Shown here in pieces: positions 7,935 through 15,978 of a stretch of DNA of 61,643 bases (position 1 is the stretch's first letter; each line of letters starts with the position of its first letter). Made by a program: the position numbers and the translations under genes. Below the pieces are notes generated by a model. The model was not told the origin of the DNA. It saw nothing but the letters and a program-made list of their open reading frames with translations, and did no database searches. Location of the stretch: positions 1-61,643 of the forward strand of contig CAKSNY010000010.1 in assembly GCA_934476455.1 (NCBI GenBank). Direction: 5' to 3'. This DNA comes from an uncultured Clostridia bacterium (GTDB lineage: Bacteria > Bacillota > Clostridia > UMGS1883).

Positions 7935-8777
7935 TCATTGTGCCTCCTTTCCGAAAAGGCGGCACGCCTTTTCGCGCTGTGTGTTTTCAAAATCACGGTA
8001 CATTGTGCCGCGGCTTATCGCTTCGTCAAAATCTACCAGATGACCGTCAAAATCGGGACCGTCCACGCAGGCAAACTTTGTTTCACCGCCCACGGTCAGC
8101 CTGCATCCGCCGCACATACCCGTGCCGTCAATCATTATCGGATTCATCGAAACGGTAGTTTTAACATTGTATTTTTTTGTCAGTTCACACACAAACTTCA
8201 TCATAATAAGCGGACCTATCGCAATTACCTCGTCATAATCGTTTCCGCTTTTTATAAGTTCCTCCAGCGCGTTTGTTACAAGTCCCTTTTCTCCGTACGA
8301 GCCATCGTCCGTCATAATACGCACAAGGCTGCTCACACCTTTAAATTCATCCTCCAGTATGACAAGCTCTTTATTTCTGAAGCCTATTACCGAATGTACC
8401 TCGCACCCGCTGTTATGAAGCTTCTTTGCAACCGGATAACATATCGCGCAGCCCACGCCGCCGCCGACAATGCAAACCTTTTTTTGCGTGTCCGTTTCGC
8501 TCGGCGTTCCCAAAGGGCCTGAAAAGTCTTCTATAAAATCGCCTTCGTTAAGGGCATTAAGCTCCATAGTAGACGCGCCCACAATCTGAAATATTATAGT
8601 TACCGTTCCTTTTTCCCTGTCAAAATCCGCAATTGTCAGGGGAACACGCTCTCCGTCCTTTCCCACGCGAAAAATTATAAACTGCCCCGGCTCAGCCTTT
8701 TTTGCTATATGCGGAGCCTCCACCACCATTTTCGTAACAGTAGGATTAAGCGCCTTTTTTTCCAAAATCTTATACAT
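7935..8777 (-). CDS. nfnA: NfnA: small FAD/[2Fe-2S] subunit of the Nfn transhydrogenase
   Basis: A 280-aa protein. ATG 8777 (MYKILEKK) is chosen over the longer frame to 8843 because AAGGAAGG precedes it and the extension would start inside the promoter. It has the ferredoxin-NADP reductase layout: an FAD-binding RVPLTIAD motif near residue 46, an NAD(P)-binding VCIVGGGVGCAICYP segment near 103, and C-terminal iron-sulfur Cys residues in GTGMCGGCRLTVGG and FACVDGPDFDGH. With NfnB it couples NADH and reduced ferredoxin oxidation to NADPH formation, or the reverse. Promoter 8815-8843 lies directly upstream. Homologues are also annotated as sulfide dehydrogenase subunit or dihydroorotate dehydrogenase electron-transfer subunit. 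Confidence 0.88.
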   Translation of the reverse strand: MYKILEKKALNPTVTKMVVEAPHIAKKAEPGQFIIFRVGKDGERVPLTIADFDREKGTVTIIFQIVGASTMELNALNEGDFIEDFSGPLGTPSETDTQKKVCIVGGGVGCAICYPVAKKLHNSGCEVHSVIGFRNKELVILEDEFKGVSSLVRIMTDDGSYGEKGLVTNALEELIKSGNDYDEVIAIGPLIMMKFVCELTKKYNVKTTVSMNPIMIDGTGMCGGCRLTVGGETKFACVDGPDFDGHLVDFDEAISRGTMYRDFENTQREKACRLFGKEAQ

Positions 8778-8814
8778 ATGCGTACCTTCCTTCAATATAG
8801 GTATAACTCCTTTA

Positions 8815-8843
8815 ATTATATTAGAGTTTCGCATATTTTGCAA
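8815..8843 (-). promoter_or_regulatory. sigma-A-type promoter of nfnAB
   Basis: Minus strand: -35 TTGCAA (8838-8843), 17-nt spacer, -10 TATAAT (8815-8820). It sits between the phage ejection-like gene, which ends at 8911, and the nfnA start at 8777. A weak 6-bp hairpin (about 8882-8902) lies just upstream. Confidence 0.75.
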
Positions 8844-8910
8844 GACTTTTATTTAAGACATTTATTTACTTTTTTTGGAAATTTGTCCAAGCCCGAAGGA
8901 CAACTAACCA

Positions 8911-10008
8911 TTATTTGTTGTAAATTTTGTATTTTTGCGCCTGCTTGTATTCGTAATCGCTTGTTTTAAGCCCCGCCGGAAGATTAAGCACGCGTGCGCT
9001 TTCTTCGTCAAGATAACCGAGGGCGTTCCACTTTTTAAGCGCCTCGTCGCGTTTGCTTTTTTCCGCTTCATAGGCTTTGTCGTACTCTCTCTGCTCTCTT
9101 TCATATGCCGTATCCGAAATTTGGCGTGCAATGTCTTCAAGCTCGAGGTTATAATTACGGTCGCTTTCGTATTTTTGCCTTTCAAACTGTTCATAGTCAA
9201 AAGCCCCCTTGGAAGCGCCCGTATATTTTTTATATGCATAGTCACGGTCGCTTTCGTAGCGTTTTTCGCTGTCGAGATACTTTTGATAATCATCGTTTGA
9301 AAGGGTGCGCAAAATTCCTATTTCGTCGGCAATGCGGTCGTACTCGTCGCTGTATTCCTTGTATTTTAAGGCGTACAGCTCCGGGATTTTGTCCGCCGCC
9401 TTTTTCGTATAGTAGTTATACGCCTGGCTTGCCGCGCTTAAGGCATAGCTGCTTGCCATACCTCCGGTATTTGCCGCCGCCTTTCCTATTGTGTCCTCCA
9501 TTGCGTATTTTCCGTCACGCATATACGCTTCGCGGTAATACTTGTACAAATCGTCAGTCTGCGGGTTATACGAAAAATTGCCTGTTTCAGAAAGAGCCTG
9601 CATCAAACGGCTTAAGGCGCTTGTGTATTGGCGGTTTTCCTTGTACTGCGGGCGGCTGTACTCTGTTTCAAAGCTGCCGCCCATAATGTAACGGATCGCC
9701 CTGTCATATATGTCGTCGTAAGCATACTGCCCCATCCCCTCCGTGGTGCTTGCCTTGTTTATTCTTTTCTTAAGCGTAGACGACACAGACCCGCGCGTTG
9801 CGCCGCTCTGCATTTTTTGGTTTAATACCGTGCCGTAATCTGTACTGTCGAGCCAGCCCGAGTATCTGTTTGTTTTTTCATAGCCGAGCCCCTCGCTGTC
9901 AATTTTTTCATTACGGCTTTTTTCGTATTCTGCTGCGCTTTTGTAATCGCCGCTTTTTACCGCGTCATTAATCTTTGCCTGATAATCGGTGTCTTTTTTG
10001 TAGCTCAA
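8911..10008 (-). CDS. phage structural protein, probable internal/ejection protein
   Basis: A 365-aa, highly charged protein rich in Tyr, Asp and Lys. The central block FSYNPQTDDLYKYYREAY, with following GKAAANTGGMASSYAL and IPELYALKYKEY, matches a pattern I associate with clostridial phage proteins of unknown exact role encoded near tail genes. The C-terminal 130 residues are a likely long coiled coil (repeated YESDRDYAYKKY-type segments). The start is a TTG at 10008 behind GAGGGGGA; the TTGA overlap with the stop of the 59-aa upstream gene implies coupled translation. No long tape-measure protein is present, so an internal virion or ejection role fits a short-tailed phage; this is inference. 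Confidence 0.65.
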   Translation of the reverse strand: MSYKKDTDYQAKINDAVKSGDYKSAAEYEKSRNEKIDSEGLGYEKTNRYSGWLDSTDYGTVLNQKMQSGATRGSVSSTLKKRINKASTTEGMGQYAYDDIYDRAIRYIMGGSFETEYSRPQYKENRQYTSALSRLMQALSETGNFSYNPQTDDLYKYYREAYMRDGKYAMEDTIGKAAANTGGMASSYALSAASQAYNYYTKKAADKIPELYALKYKEYSDEYDRIADEIGILRTLSNDDYQKYLDSEKRYESDRDYAYKKYTGASKGAFDYEQFERQKYESDRNYNLELEDIARQISDTAYEREQREYDKAYEAEKSKRDEALKKWNALGYLDEESARVLNLPAGLKTSDYEYKQAQKYKIYNK

Positions 10009-10184
10009 TTATCTTCCCCCTCATATATTCTTGTTTTTTTTGTGTCAATTTCCGTTATGTTCGAGCTGTCCAAATGTGTAAGCACATATTCAAGCTGCTC
10101 TTGGTTTGACCTTAAATAGTTTTCAATTACGGAAAGCTTTTCGCTTGTATTTTTGTTTGTAAGATCGCCAAGCTCTCTGAACAA
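10005..10184 (-). CDS. 59-aa phage protein
   Basis: A short gene read on the minus strand from TTG 10184 to TGA 10005-10007. The product begins with FRELGDLTNKNTSEKLSV and contains the segment EYVLTHLDSSNITEID, a pattern I recall from very small proteins encoded near tail genes in clostridial phages. A purine-rich site (GGATAGGGTG) in the end of the upstream nozzle gene can serve as ribosome site. Its stop overlaps the TTG start of the next gene. It is mostly helical and acidic, with no membrane segment, and fills what would otherwise be a 190-nt gap in a tightly packed operon. Confidence 0.65.
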   Translation of the reverse strand: MFRELGDLTNKNTSEKLSVIENYLRSNQEQLEYVLTHLDSSNITEIDTKKTRIYEGEDN

Positions 10185-10195
10185 TTTTCATCACC

Positions 10196-11965
10196 CTATC
10201 CTACGTTAAATTCTCTTTCGATGCCGCGAAGCAAAATGTCGCCCCTGCCGCTTAACCGTATTGTTATTTCGCTGCACTTTTTTGCGCCCAGAGGCACGCT
10301 GAAGTATCTTTCCCTGTCGGAATAGAAAACCCCCGCCCCTTCAAACGGCTTGCCGTCGCACGAGATTTCCGCCGATATGTAAGAATTTTTTGTCATCTTT
10401 ACATTAAGCTTAAGCCTGCAATAGGCTTTTTTTCCGTAATATCCCTCATTTAAAGGCTGCAGCGTAATGCTCCACAGTGCGTCCTTATCCGGCTCGTCCG
10501 AAAAGGTGTAAATGCCGTCTTTTCGTATTGTGTACAGCGCACCTCCGCTGTGGATAAACGCCGTTATGTCCGTTTCACCGTAAACACTCCACAGCGCGCC
10601 GTCAATGTCGTAAACAAAAAGCCTTCGTTTGCCGCTTTCATCGTCAAAAGCTATGTAGTATCGCCTTTCGTCGCTTCCGGCACAGGCGTTTTTCATTTTC
10701 ATTGCGCCGAGCTTTTCCGATATACACACAGGCACCCCGCCGAAGCACGAATATACACCGCCTATTCCCTTGTACATAACGCTGCTTGCCGTGGCAACAA
10801 TACTGTCTGAGGCATCGCTTTCTACCCCGCCGCCGAAGCTTTTTATAAGCTGAAAGTTTGACGGGCGGCTGCCGAACAGTTTGTATGTTCCGTCCTCTTT
10901 AAAAAACATACAGCTGTTTGTGTACGCTATGCACGCGGTAAACGGCTGCGCAGTGTTTGATGTTACGGTAAAGCTGTCTGTGGAAAGCCCCTTAAACGTA
11001 TAGTAATTAAAGGGGTCGCCCAGGGCGGACGCATAAATTATGTTTTCGCTGATGCCCCACAGCCTGTTTTCGTATAAGCAAACAGAGGAAAAATCGGGTA
11101 TTTTGCGGCTTATTGTAATAGAGCCGCTCTCGGTTGCTTCCGTAAAGGTTTTATCCGAAAAGGTTATTTCGCTTTTACTTATGCTTTCAATTTCAAATAT
11201 GCCGTTGTTTTCCTCTTTCAGGCAGTTTTCTATCTGAACGTAATCGCCCGGTCTGAAGTCTGAAAACAGCCCATCATATTCGTTTATAACCGTTATAAGC
11301 CTAATCTTTAAAAGCCATACACCGTCTTCGCCTTGTACTATGCTGTCCGTTATTTTATATTCATTGGGCAGGCATCCGTTTTTGTATATTGTGCCGGGCG
11401 TTACGTCCTTTGGCTGCTTTTTGGAATACCCGCTTACAACCGCCTCCCCTGTTGAAGTGCTTACGTTTTCATAGCATAGAAGAAAATCCTCAGACAATAC
11501 ACTTTCGCTCTTTTCCTCCTGCTTTGTTACGTACTTTTTTTCGGGCGATGTAAGCTTGCCGTCTTTAAACGCCGCGCCGGTTACAGTATAGGACGCGTCC
11601 ATTTTTCCGAATTTACCGTTTTTTATGTCGTAATACTTTTTGTCCGGAAAAACAAGTACAAAGCCGTTATGCTCAAGAATATGCTTTTTCCCTTTTGTAA
11701 GCCCGCCTATACATTTTTCGCCGCAGTAAAGCTTTTTCCCGCGCGCAACATATGTTTCCTTTCCGAAATATATTCCGTCGGGCTCTTCGCATTTTATATA
11801 TGCGTTTTGCTTTTGCCGCACGCCTATATACGGTTTGTTTATGTGCGAAATTCCGCTGCACTCGGAAAATTCCCCCTCCTGCGCGGCGGGCATTTTATTA
11901 AGCCCGCCGAACAAAACAATATTTTTTTTATATTTGTTGTTTATTTTTATTGCAGGTAAAATCAC
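10196..11965 (-). CDS. podovirus-type tail nozzle/stabilisation-like protein
   Basis: A 589-aa protein starting at GTG 11965 behind AAGGAGG. It is rich in short beta strands with no signal peptide or catalytic motif. The region around residues 290-370 (YENRLWGISENIIYASALGD, then FTACIAYTNSCMFFKEDGTY) has the blade-like pattern of propeller proteins that form the tail nozzle or adaptor plug of short-tailed phages. With the absence of sheath, tube and tape-measure genes, this is the main argument for podovirus-like morphology. The exact homologue (T7 gp12-like or P22 gp10-like) cannot be settled here. Confidence 0.6.
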   Translation of the reverse strand: MILPAIKINNKYKKNIVLFGGLNKMPAAQEGEFSECSGISHINKPYIGVRQKQNAYIKCEEPDGIYFGKETYVARGKKLYCGEKCIGGLTKGKKHILEHNGFVLVFPDKKYYDIKNGKFGKMDASYTVTGAAFKDGKLTSPEKKYVTKQEEKSESVLSEDFLLCYENVSTSTGEAVVSGYSKKQPKDVTPGTIYKNGCLPNEYKITDSIVQGEDGVWLLKIRLITVINEYDGLFSDFRPGDYVQIENCLKEENNGIFEIESISKSEITFSDKTFTEATESGSITISRKIPDFSSVCLYENRLWGISENIIYASALGDPFNYYTFKGLSTDSFTVTSNTAQPFTACIAYTNSCMFFKEDGTYKLFGSRPSNFQLIKSFGGGVESDASDSIVATASSVMYKGIGGVYSCFGGVPVCISEKLGAMKMKNACAGSDERRYYIAFDDESGKRRLFVYDIDGALWSVYGETDITAFIHSGGALYTIRKDGIYTFSDEPDKDALWSITLQPLNEGYYGKKAYCRLKLNVKMTKNSYISAEISCDGKPFEGAGVFYSDRERYFSVPLGAKKCSEITIRLSGRGDILLRGIEREFNVG

Positions 11966-11977
11966 ATTTTTTCCTCC

Positions 11978-12331
11978 TTACAGCTTAAGAGTGCTTTGCG
12001 GCGGCATATTGCTTCTTATATAGCTTTTCCGAAATTCCTCGTAGGCACGCTCAAACATTGCCGCACTTGCGCTGTAGCTTGCAAGCTCGCCCGAAAAAAA
12101 ATCGCCCATTGCAATTATATACAGCTCATATATATTGTCGTACGGCGGCGGCACCAAAAGCGCTTTGTCTGCGTCATCGGGGTAAGAATAGCTTATGCTT
12201 TCGCTTTTGTGCATTGTTTCGCGCGCAATTTTGCCGTCAAGCTCGCAAATCCATGCCGTCTTTACATCGTCACCGTAGCAGTCGGGATGCAGCCTGTTTG
12301 CGTTTATAATTGCCTCATTAATGGTCGCCAT
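11978..12331 (-). CDS. small phage head-tail connector-size protein
   Basis: A 117-aa protein starting at ATG 12331 (MATINEAIINANRLHPDCY), which follows a GGGGGGAGG site. The longer reading frame to 12454 lies inside the upstream gene and is rejected. It overlaps the end of the collagen-like gene by 14 nt. Predicted mostly alpha-helical, with the segment YELYIIAMGDFFSGELASYSASAAMFERAYEEF. Its size, helicity and place between capsid and nozzle genes resemble head-completion or adaptor proteins. No sequence motif proves this. Confidence 0.55.
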   Translation of the reverse strand: MATINEAIINANRLHPDCYGDDVKTAWICELDGKIARETMHKSESISYSYPDDADKALLVPPPYDNIYELYIIAMGDFFSGELASYSASAAMFERAYEEFRKSYIRSNMPPQSTLKL

Positions 12332-13448
12332 GCAATACCTCCCCCCAGGCTCCGGCGTTAAACACATATATTCCCGTTTTCTTTTCTGCAATCTTGTATC
12401 CCGCCGTGTCCGAAACCGCAACATTTGATATATCCATATCCTCCGGAAGTACAATCATCGGCCGCAAATAGTTTTCCGCGTTTGCCTTTGCCGCAATAAA
12501 GGTGTCGGCGCTGTCGTGAACGGAATATGCGTTTGACCCCGAGCCGTACGGCGTGCGCAAAAGGTAAAGCCCCCCGCCGAGCGTCTCCGAAATTTTTGCA
12601 ACCTTTGAATTTGTTTTAAAATATGCAAGATTGCTCATTTCCGTCAGCGACGGCAAAAAGACCTTTCTCGAAACATTTGCCTCTATCCCGATATTTAAAA
12701 GGCTTTTCTTAATGTAATTGCTGTAGTTTAGTATAAACATTGTGCTAAGCACCACATCGGACGTTGAAAAGGCATAGCTTACATAGTTTGCCCTGTCAAA
12801 TGCACACTTGCACGGAACAAGATACTTTCGTATAAGCGTTACGTTTCCTTCGCCGTGATAACCCTTATCGCAGATTATGTACGGGGTGTCTGTCCCGTTT
12901 TCCTCTATCATTACGGCCGCACCCACGTTAAGGCTCCCGAGAGAAATTTCGGTTTCACCCGTACCAAAAACGCACAAATCTCCTGTTTTTCCGTTTTCCG
13001 GTAAAGAGTTTGAAAGGCTGATGTTCCGCGCGTTAAGGTTTTCACATTCGCCCGATATAACCGTAACGCCGCCCGTAAAGCTTCCGCCGTCTTTTTTTAT
13101 GCACAGCTCGGAAAGAGAATCCGCATATTCGTATATGTCGGTATTTTTTCCGTTCTTGTCATAAACAGACGCCTGCATATCTCCGAGGGTGCTTTTGCCG
13201 TCTGCACCGCGCGGAATGTAAAAGCTTATAACGGGGTTTTTAACATCTGCGGAATTTATGCTGACGGCTGCATCTGACTCCGGCTCCAGTGTTTTGGTTT
13301 CTCCCACGGTAAAGACGGGTGTATAGCCGTCAGTACCTTTTACGCCGGTATCTCCCTTTTCGCCCTTGTCACCCTTTTCGCCTTTTGCGCCGGTATCGCC
13401 TTTTTCGCCTTTGTCACCTTTTATTCTGCCTATTTTAAAGCTTGCCAC
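12318..13448 (-). CDS. collagen-like phage protein with DUF6273-like C-terminal domain
   Basis: A 376-aa protein. After MASFKIGRIK come about ten Gly-X-Y triplets (GDKGEKGDTGAKG), then a TDGYTPVFTVGETKT linker, a middle stalk, and a C-terminal domain (about residues 215-360) whose pattern GGGLYLLRTPYGSGSNAYSV and YLRPMIVLPEDM resembles DUF6273-type surface domains, often Ser/Tyr-rich and exposed. It lies in the capsid-to-tail segment of the operon, so a capsid decoration or short fibre is plausible. It is the second collagen-like gene of the prophage, and the two share GEKGDTG-coding DNA that could recombine. Confidence 0.7.
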   Translation of the reverse strand: MASFKIGRIKGDKGEKGDTGAKGEKGDKGEKGDTGVKGTDGYTPVFTVGETKTLEPESDAAVSINSADVKNPVISFYIPRGADGKSTLGDMQASVYDKNGKNTDIYEYADSLSELCIKKDGGSFTGGVTVISGECENLNARNISLSNSLPENGKTGDLCVFGTGETEISLGSLNVGAAVMIEENGTDTPYIICDKGYHGEGNVTLIRKYLVPCKCAFDRANYVSYAFSTSDVVLSTMFILNYSNYIKKSLLNIGIEANVSRKVFLPSLTEMSNLAYFKTNSKVAKISETLGGGLYLLRTPYGSGSNAYSVHDSADTFIAAKANAENYLRPMIVLPEDMDISNVAVSDTAGYKIAEKKTGIYVFNAGAWGEVLHGDH

Positions 13449-13460
13449 ACAATCACCCCA

Positions 13461-13745
13461 TTACAGATTGTGCGCGGCTGCCTGGGCAAAAAACTCGTCG
13501 GATTTATCATCCATAAGCCGTGCCGTTTTAATATCCTGATTTGCAGAGCTGTTAATAACATCGGCAAATTTCTTTTTTATCATCACTTTTTTACCGCGTG
13601 CTATAAGGCAGCTTTCGCCGTTTACCGCAACGAACACGTCGTCCTTATAGTCTTTGTTATCGCGGAAAAGCTCTATTTCAACAAGCGTTTCCCCGTTTAC
13701 CTTTGCTTTATTCATCTTTATATCCTCCGCTTTCTTTGTAGCCAT
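13461..13745 (-). CDS. small phage protein next to the major capsid gene
   Basis: A 94-aa charged protein (MATKKAEDIKMNKAKVNGET) with the segment VEIELFRDNKDYKDDVFVAVNGESCLI, which looks like a small beta domain. It starts at ATG 13745 behind AAAGGGAG and directly follows the capsid gene and its hairpin. Small proteins of this kind next to N4-gp56-type capsids are usually annotated as hypothetical; a capsid accessory role is only inferred from position. Confidence 0.65.
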   Translation of the reverse strand: MATKKAEDIKMNKAKVNGETLVEIELFRDNKDYKDDVFVAVNGESCLIARGKKVMIKKKFADVINSSANQDIKTARLMDDKSDEFFAQAAAHNL

Positions 13746-13774
13746 ATGGTTATTCTCCCTTTCTTTAAAGCATC

Positions 13775-13804
13775 CCTTTTTTGGGGGATTACCCCCAAAA
13801 AAGG
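13775..13804 (-). other. strong hairpin directly after the capsid gene
   Basis: A perfect 13-bp inverted repeat (13775-13787 with 13792-13804, 4-nt loop), CCTTTTTTGGGGG and its complement, in the 73-nt gap after the capsid stop. No T-run follows on the minus strand, so it is a poor terminator; it could protect the 3' end of a capsid mRNA or set relative expression. Confidence 0.6.
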
Positions 13805-13818
13805 AAGCTGCTTTTTAA

Positions 13819-15144
13819 TCAGCTGTTAAATGTGCTTGCAGTTTCTATTCTTATCATATACGGTTCAACAAGTCTTACCGCCGCCTTTGTCGCCTTCCAG
13901 CCGGCTGTTGCACGCTGGTTAAGCGGATCCGCCGTACCGGCAGAACCAAGCTGCTTGATAATCTGCGTAAGACCGCCGCCCGATATTTCCGTTGTTCCGT
14001 AGGCATTGTCACCGAAAATAAGGGTGGAGTATACATCCCTGCCCTCGCTGCCTGCGCCGCCGGGGTAAATAACATCGCCGGACGCGGGTGCCGCAGACGG
14101 CTCCGCCGAGAGATAAATTGCCTTTGAAGACGCGTCAAATCCGCAGATTTCGGCTTCCTCGCTGCCTGAAGACGTTTTTAACAAAACATTTCCGAGAAGT
14201 GTTTTTGCGTCGCCTGCTTCAAGCGCTTCCGAAACGGTAACCTTGTACAAGGAGCCTTTTCCGCACCCTTCTGAAACGGTCGCGTCGGCGCTGAGCTTTG
14301 TATATGCCGAAACGGTAAGGTTTCTGGCAGCTGCGCAAAGGTTTTCGGCATGGAAAATCTTTGCTTCGGAGCTTTCCACAAAGCGCACATTTTCTATTTT
14401 TCCTATTTCACCCTGATAAATGCCCTCGGGGTCTGAATATGTTTTAACGTTTATCCACTTGGGGTCTGACATAAGGTCATACGCCGTATCGGGGTGAATT
14501 ATACCAACGTAGCTTCCGTTAATTGTTTCGGCGTTCATTCTCTTAAGATAACGAACCGCCTTTCTTACGGCGTCAACCGTAAGGTAGTGATTTCCGCTGT
14601 CTTTTCCGCCTGTAAGCGCATTTCTTGTTGTTACCTGCCCCTCGGCGTACTGCACGTTTGTACCGCCGGAAAGAACCTCGCGGGTGATTGCGTCAAGCGT
14701 TCTTCCCGCCTGTGAGCCCAAAAGCTTTGTCGCCTGAACAAGATTGTTGTCTATTGCGGTAAGCATTAAAATATCGGAAAGCTCGATAAATCCGCCGTAC
14801 TGCTTTACCTCTGCCGATACAACCCCCATGTCAAGCTTCTGTCCGGTAGGGGTTACACCCTCTGTAAGCGGGGCTGTCATCTTGGGCAGCGGGTCGTATT
14901 TTCTGAACTGAATTGTCTTTCCGTTTCCCTTGGGAATGGGGCACTTCTGCCCGAACTGGTCGTGTACAAGCTTCGGTTCAGCCATATCCACGAGATAATC
15001 GCTGTAGTATGTGCGCATCTCGTTTGAAAGCGTGCCGGGCGTAAAATCCGCGCCGCTTTCGTTTGCGTTTATAATACCGTTTGTGGTATTAACCACGCTT
15101 CCTGCCGCAAAAAGCTGCAGGTCAAGTTTAATATTTCTCATCAT
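13819..15144 (-). CDS. major capsid protein, N4-gp56 family
   Basis: A 441-aa protein (MMRNIKLDLQLFAAGSVV) behind AAAGGAG. The body matches the N4-gp56 type capsid pattern: FRKYDPLPKMTAPLTEGVTP, then QYGGFIELSDILMLTAIDN, AGRTLDAITREVLSGGTNV and a C-terminal KATKAAVRLVEPYMIRIETA. HK97-fold coat protein is the expected structure. Residues 4-13 (NIKLDLQLFA) closely resemble the N-terminal cleavage signal of bacterial ribosomal protein L27 (LNLQFFA), the target of Prp protease, and a Prp homologue is encoded two genes upstream. Processing after LFA is therefore predicted. Confidence 0.9.
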   Translation of the reverse strand: MMRNIKLDLQLFAAGSVVNTTNGIINANESGADFTPGTLSNEMRTYYSDYLVDMAEPKLVHDQFGQKCPIPKGNGKTIQFRKYDPLPKMTAPLTEGVTPTGQKLDMGVVSAEVKQYGGFIELSDILMLTAIDNNLVQATKLLGSQAGRTLDAITREVLSGGTNVQYAEGQVTTRNALTGGKDSGNHYLTVDAVRKAVRYLKRMNAETINGSYVGIIHPDTAYDLMSDPKWINVKTYSDPEGIYQGEIGKIENVRFVESSEAKIFHAENLCAAARNLTVSAYTKLSADATVSEGCGKGSLYKVTVSEALEAGDAKTLLGNVLLKTSSGSEEAEICGFDASSKAIYLSAEPSAAPASGDVIYPGGAGSEGRDVYSTLIFGDNAYGTTEISGGGLTQIIKQLGSAGTADPLNQRATAGWKATKAAVRLVEPYMIRIETASTFNS

Positions 15145-15157
15145 TATTTCTCCTTTA

Positions 15158-15973
15158 TCAAAGTTCTATTTTTTCGCCTTTTTCGGCACGTTTTGCAAGC
15201 TCTGCACGCTGCTTTTTCGTAAGCCTGGAAATGTTTTTTTCAAAAACAATTCCGCCGCCGGGTTCGGTGCCGTTTTCAACCGGACGCGCACCCTTTTGGC
15301 GTATTGCGTCCACAACTTTTTTCTGCGCCGTTTTTTCGCTTTGCTTAAGTATGGTTTCTATGTTGCATACCTCGTAAGCCTCTTTCATACCTATGCCCGC
15401 GCGCAAAAGCTTTACAAAGCCTTCGTTTTTGATTTCCGTATTAAAATCAAACTGCGGGTAGATGCTTTTAACCTTTTGCGCCTCCTCCTTAAGCTTGTTT
15501 GCACGCTCGCGCACTGCCTCGCGCTGCATTGCCTCCTCATTTTCCCGTCTGAGCGCTTCGTTCTGTGCAATAAGCCTTTGTATAAAATTGTCGCGGTCAT
15601 TTTTTGTTTCCTTATTGTCGGTATTCATATCTTCCTTAATCATCCTCTCAAGTTTTTCGGTATCATTGTCGGTAATCCCGTATTTTTGCATTATAAGAGC
15701 CGTAAGCTCGGAATTTTTTGAGCTTTCCTCTTTCACTTTCTTCACCTCCTTTAGTCTGCGTTCAATGATTTTTCTTACCCGATCGCCGAATTCTTTTTTG
15801 TATTCGCCGCGGATAAGCTTTTCAAATTCTGCAGCTTTTTTGTTGCTTTCGGCGTCAAAGCTTTCTGTATCGCCCTTTTGCGGGGTGCCGTCCTCCGCTT
15901 TGTTTTCGGCATTTTCTATAACAACCTCGGCAGGTGCACCTTGCTCAAGGATTGTACGCTTTTTTTCTTTCAT
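15158..15973 (-). CDS. phage scaffold protein
   Basis: A 271-aa, very charged protein; ATG 15973 (MKEKKRTIL) is preferred because the upstream ATG overlaps the AAAGGATG ribosome site. A long helical, coiled-coil-like centre runs from about residue 45 to 165 (KIIERRLKEVKKVKEESSKN, then NEALRRENEEAMQREAV), and a basic C-terminus (RLTKKQRAELAKRAEKGEKI) of the kind scaffolds use to contact coat subunits. It lies directly upstream of the capsid gene. It lacks an L27-like cleavage motif at its N-terminus. Confidence 0.8.
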   Translation of the reverse strand: MKEKKRTILEQGAPAEVVIENAENKAEDGTPQKGDTESFDAESNKKAAEFEKLIRGEYKKEFGDRVRKIIERRLKEVKKVKEESSKNSELTALIMQKYGITDNDTEKLERMIKEDMNTDNKETKNDRDNFIQRLIAQNEALRRENEEAMQREAVRERANKLKEEAQKVKSIYPQFDFNTEIKNEGFVKLLRAGIGMKEAYEVCNIETILKQSEKTAQKKVVDAIRQKGARPVENGTEPGGGIVFEKNISRLTKKQRAELAKRAEKGEKIEL

Positions 15974-15978
15974 CTTAA

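Noticed and set aside
12332..12454. Longer start of the 117-aa connector-size gene
   Set aside because: The added residues overlap the collagen-like gene and lack a ribosome site, while GGGGGGAGG lies before ATG 12331.
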